DNA of 64,000 nucleotides. Source: Panagrolaimus kolymaensis (taxonomy: Eukaryota; Nematoda; Chromadorea; Rhabditida; Panagrolaimidae). Positions 61,975-64,000 of this stretch are shown here, piece by piece; within the stretch, counting starts at the first letter, position 1; the number at the start of each line of letters is the position of its first letter. The DNA lies in assembly GCA_028622995.1 (NCBI GenBank), contig JAJQJQ010000048.1, forward strand, positions 1,488,001 to 1,552,000, read 5' to 3'. A program made the position numbers and the translations under genes. The notes under the pieces are model-generated. The model did not search any database. It saw only the letters and a list, made by a program, of their open reading frames with translations, and had not been told where the DNA came from.

Positions 61975-62049
61975 TTTTATAAATAAATTTTTGTGAAATG
62001 AAATACAATTTTTTTTCCACAAATTTTATTCTTTTCATATTTTATTTTA

Positions 62050-63238
62050 TCACGAAAGTTTATTAATTACAAGATTATTATAATAAATATAATCTGTAGT
62101 TGGACTAGTCCAATATTTTTCGCTTCCACCACGAAATGTCGCAAAACTAAATGCGTTTATCAAACGTTTATCATTATCATTTATGGATGTCCATCGAATA
62201 CTGCTGTCTATTAAAGTGGTTTCGTTGTTAATAATAACTTTTAGTCGACCATTTCTGTTTTCACCCGTGTTACTTTTAATGTACATATAAATTTGATACC
62301 AAATATCTTTTTTTAGTCCATTAAATTTTTTCCCAAAATTATATCCATATTTTCCTGGTTGATCTTTATAGTAAATATATGGGAGCAAATATGGGTCAGC
62401 ATTTGTGTTATTTTTGGTTTCGGAAGAGTTCTGATCTTGGCGAATATTATTGCTGTGCCACATCAACCGAAAACTTCCACCTGTTCCATTCCAAGCTGGA
62501 TGGCCACCATTAAAATGATTACCAATAAAAAATCCAAATCCAAGTTTTCCTCCTCTTCCCCAATGAAAATTTTTATAAAACTAAAATTAAAGAATTAAAA
62601 TGCAAAAAAAATAATCAAAAATTTTCAGCAAACTCCTTAAACGAAAATAACGGATGCAAACAAAAATTCAAAAAATTTTGTAATTTTAATTAAAAGTTAA
62701 ATGTATGAAATTTAATTTCTTTGTTAGTTCTTTTCTTTCAATTTTTTTATGTTTTTTAACAGCCAAAAAAGTTAAAGAACAAAAATTTTTTTAGGAAAAT
62801 TTTTCTAAATAGATTATAGCTCTCTCCAGAAACTTTAGTTTCGTCGTAAGAGTTAAGTTTATTGAAAGTCGTTATTTTTTATTTTTTTAAATCATTTACC
62901 TTAAAATCATAATGCATTTCATATTCTTCTCCTTTTAGCAAATGACTATGCATAATCAATCCACCCTTTGATAATTTATTTGCATCGAGCTTAATTCTCA
63001 AACTTCCATTAATTATATACGAATTTGTATCTTTCCAGCTAATAATTTTTGATCCAAAATCGCATTCAGCATCTTTTTTGAAATATTTTCCATCAGGTCG
63101 ATGATTCCAATTTGTTGATAAAATTTCACCAATAAAATTTATTTGTTTTTTGTGTTTATAACAAAAACATTGCGAAAAATCTATCAAAAAATATAAAATA
63201 ATAAATAAAGTCAAGAACCGTCGAAAGTTATTGCTCAT
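62050..63238 (-). CDS. Secreted polysaccharide-lyase-like protein (PL14-type jelly roll)
   Basis: Two exons (63238-62900, 62580-62050) join in phase to 289 aa. Residues 1-25 are a signal peptide (FLTLFIILYFLIDFSQC). The body resembles the beta-jelly-roll of polysaccharide lyase family 14 and relatives: GRGGKLGFGFFIG, GGHPAWNGTGGSFRLMWHSNN, PYIYYKDQPGKYGYNFG, DIWYQIYMYI, and FATFRGGSEKYWTSPTTDYIYYNN, the last matching the family's C-terminal FFGGSxxxW-P block. Enzymes of this fold cleave uronic-acid polysaccharides by beta-elimination; I cannot confirm the catalytic residues. Secretion and fold would suit an enzyme acting on host or dietary glycans. The assignment is from motif memory. Confidence 0.65.
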
Positions 63239-64000
63239 CTTTTTGTAATAAACCGAAAAATAAAAATAAATAAATTAATTTATAACACTTTTTAAGTTTG
63301 TTACCAGTGTTTCAAAAAAGATAACAAGAAATAAGAAGAAAATTAAATAAAGCAAACTAAAGTGTTGTATATTTGTTTGAGTGCTTTTTCCAGTTACAAG
63401 ATTATAATATAATTCACCAGAATTATTTTTTAATTAAAGGCTTATTAATATTTATTTTTTTAAACGAAAAATAGAGAATTAAATTTCACACATATAATAA
63501 ATTGTGGGGCTTTGGTTTTTTTAAGCGTTGTCTTTTTTTTCATTCATAAGATCATGATGATAGATTACTTGTTTTTTACTTCTTATTTTGAACAGGTAAT
63601 TTTAATTTAAAAAAATTTTTCTTTGATGTAATTAATGACTCAGTCTCCACTTTTTGATATGTGTCAAGCACTTTGAGAAAAAAAAAAATAAACTTTGCTG
63701 CATTGAATTTATTTTATTAACTTGACAACGAAAAAAGTCAACAAAGACTAATTTTTTTGGATTTTGAAAGAATAAAAAAACTCCTGATCTTGTGATATGG
63801 GGCAAAAAGACTATTTGTTAATTTTTTTATAAAGGATCGGCGAAACATGTTTCTTAAATTTGAAAAATGTATGTGTTGTGTCTTTTGTAGTTTTTGTTTT
63901 GTTGTTGTCGTCATAATTCATGTTGTTGCAATTCGCTAAGGAATAACGCTGGATTCACATGTGTTTGGTGGAAGAGGGCATCCATTACAGGTAATTTTTG
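63239..64000. other. Intergenic, window end
   Basis: AT-rich DNA upstream of the lyase-like gene; no gene recognised up to the end. Confidence 0.4.

Overview
The window is nuclear DNA of a nematode. It is very AT-rich, its protein genes are cut by many short introns (mostly 40-70 bp) with TTTTTAG or TTTCAG acceptors, and several genes have a splice-acceptor-like AG just upstream of the ATG, as expected for spliced-leader trans-splicing. Families typical of nematodes are present (DUF273 and DUF229 proteins, FkbM-type methyltransferase, C-type lectin, divergent F-box-like proteins). A root-knot or similar parasitic nematode fits, but the genus is a guess. No tRNA, rRNA or CRISPR was seen. All exon maps were read by eye from splice sites and frame continuity.

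Layout. 1.4-4.7 kb: a PTPN1-type tyrosine phosphatase with a C-terminal anchor and a RAE1 WD-repeat mRNA export factor, both plus strand. 4.9-14.5 kb: a seven-transmembrane receptor gene (minus strand) split in two by an 8319-bp mobile element. The element has about 960-bp near-identical terminal inverted repeats and a 6-bp target duplication. It carries a 10-exon DDE-transposase-like gene, broken by one in-frame stop, and a second gene for a small single-pass membrane protein. Deleting the element plus one target copy restores the receptor frame exactly. 15-25 kb: an F-box-like gene, a degenerate tandem Hsp70-like gene with a Pro/Gln-rich tail, and CDK8 with a long Gln-rich tail. 25-27 kb: a small cysteine-rich secreted peptide (insulin-like candidate) whose first intron holds a 1.6-kb perfect-looking palindromic element. 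28-34 kb: a HAT-repeat/F-box-like fusion and two more F-box-like paralogues, one frameshifted at its end. 35-40 kb: a serpin and a secreted purple acid phosphatase. 40-43 kb: a second palindromic element related to the first. 44-53 kb: a glycan-related block made of two head-to-head DUF273 paralogues, a core-1 beta-1,3-galactosyltransferase with two GC-AG introns, and an FkbM-type methyltransferase. 53-55 kb: a diverged direct duplication of non-coding DNA. 55-63 kb: a DUF229 protein, a two-domain C-type lectin with a stop in its second domain, and a secreted polysaccharide-lyase-like protein.

The most notable system is the 8.3-kb element: its boundaries are defined to the base by the target duplication and by the reading frame of the gene it broke. 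It pairs a transposase-like protein with a membrane-protein cargo gene, and its inverted repeats share a short motif with two long palindromic elements elsewhere in the window.
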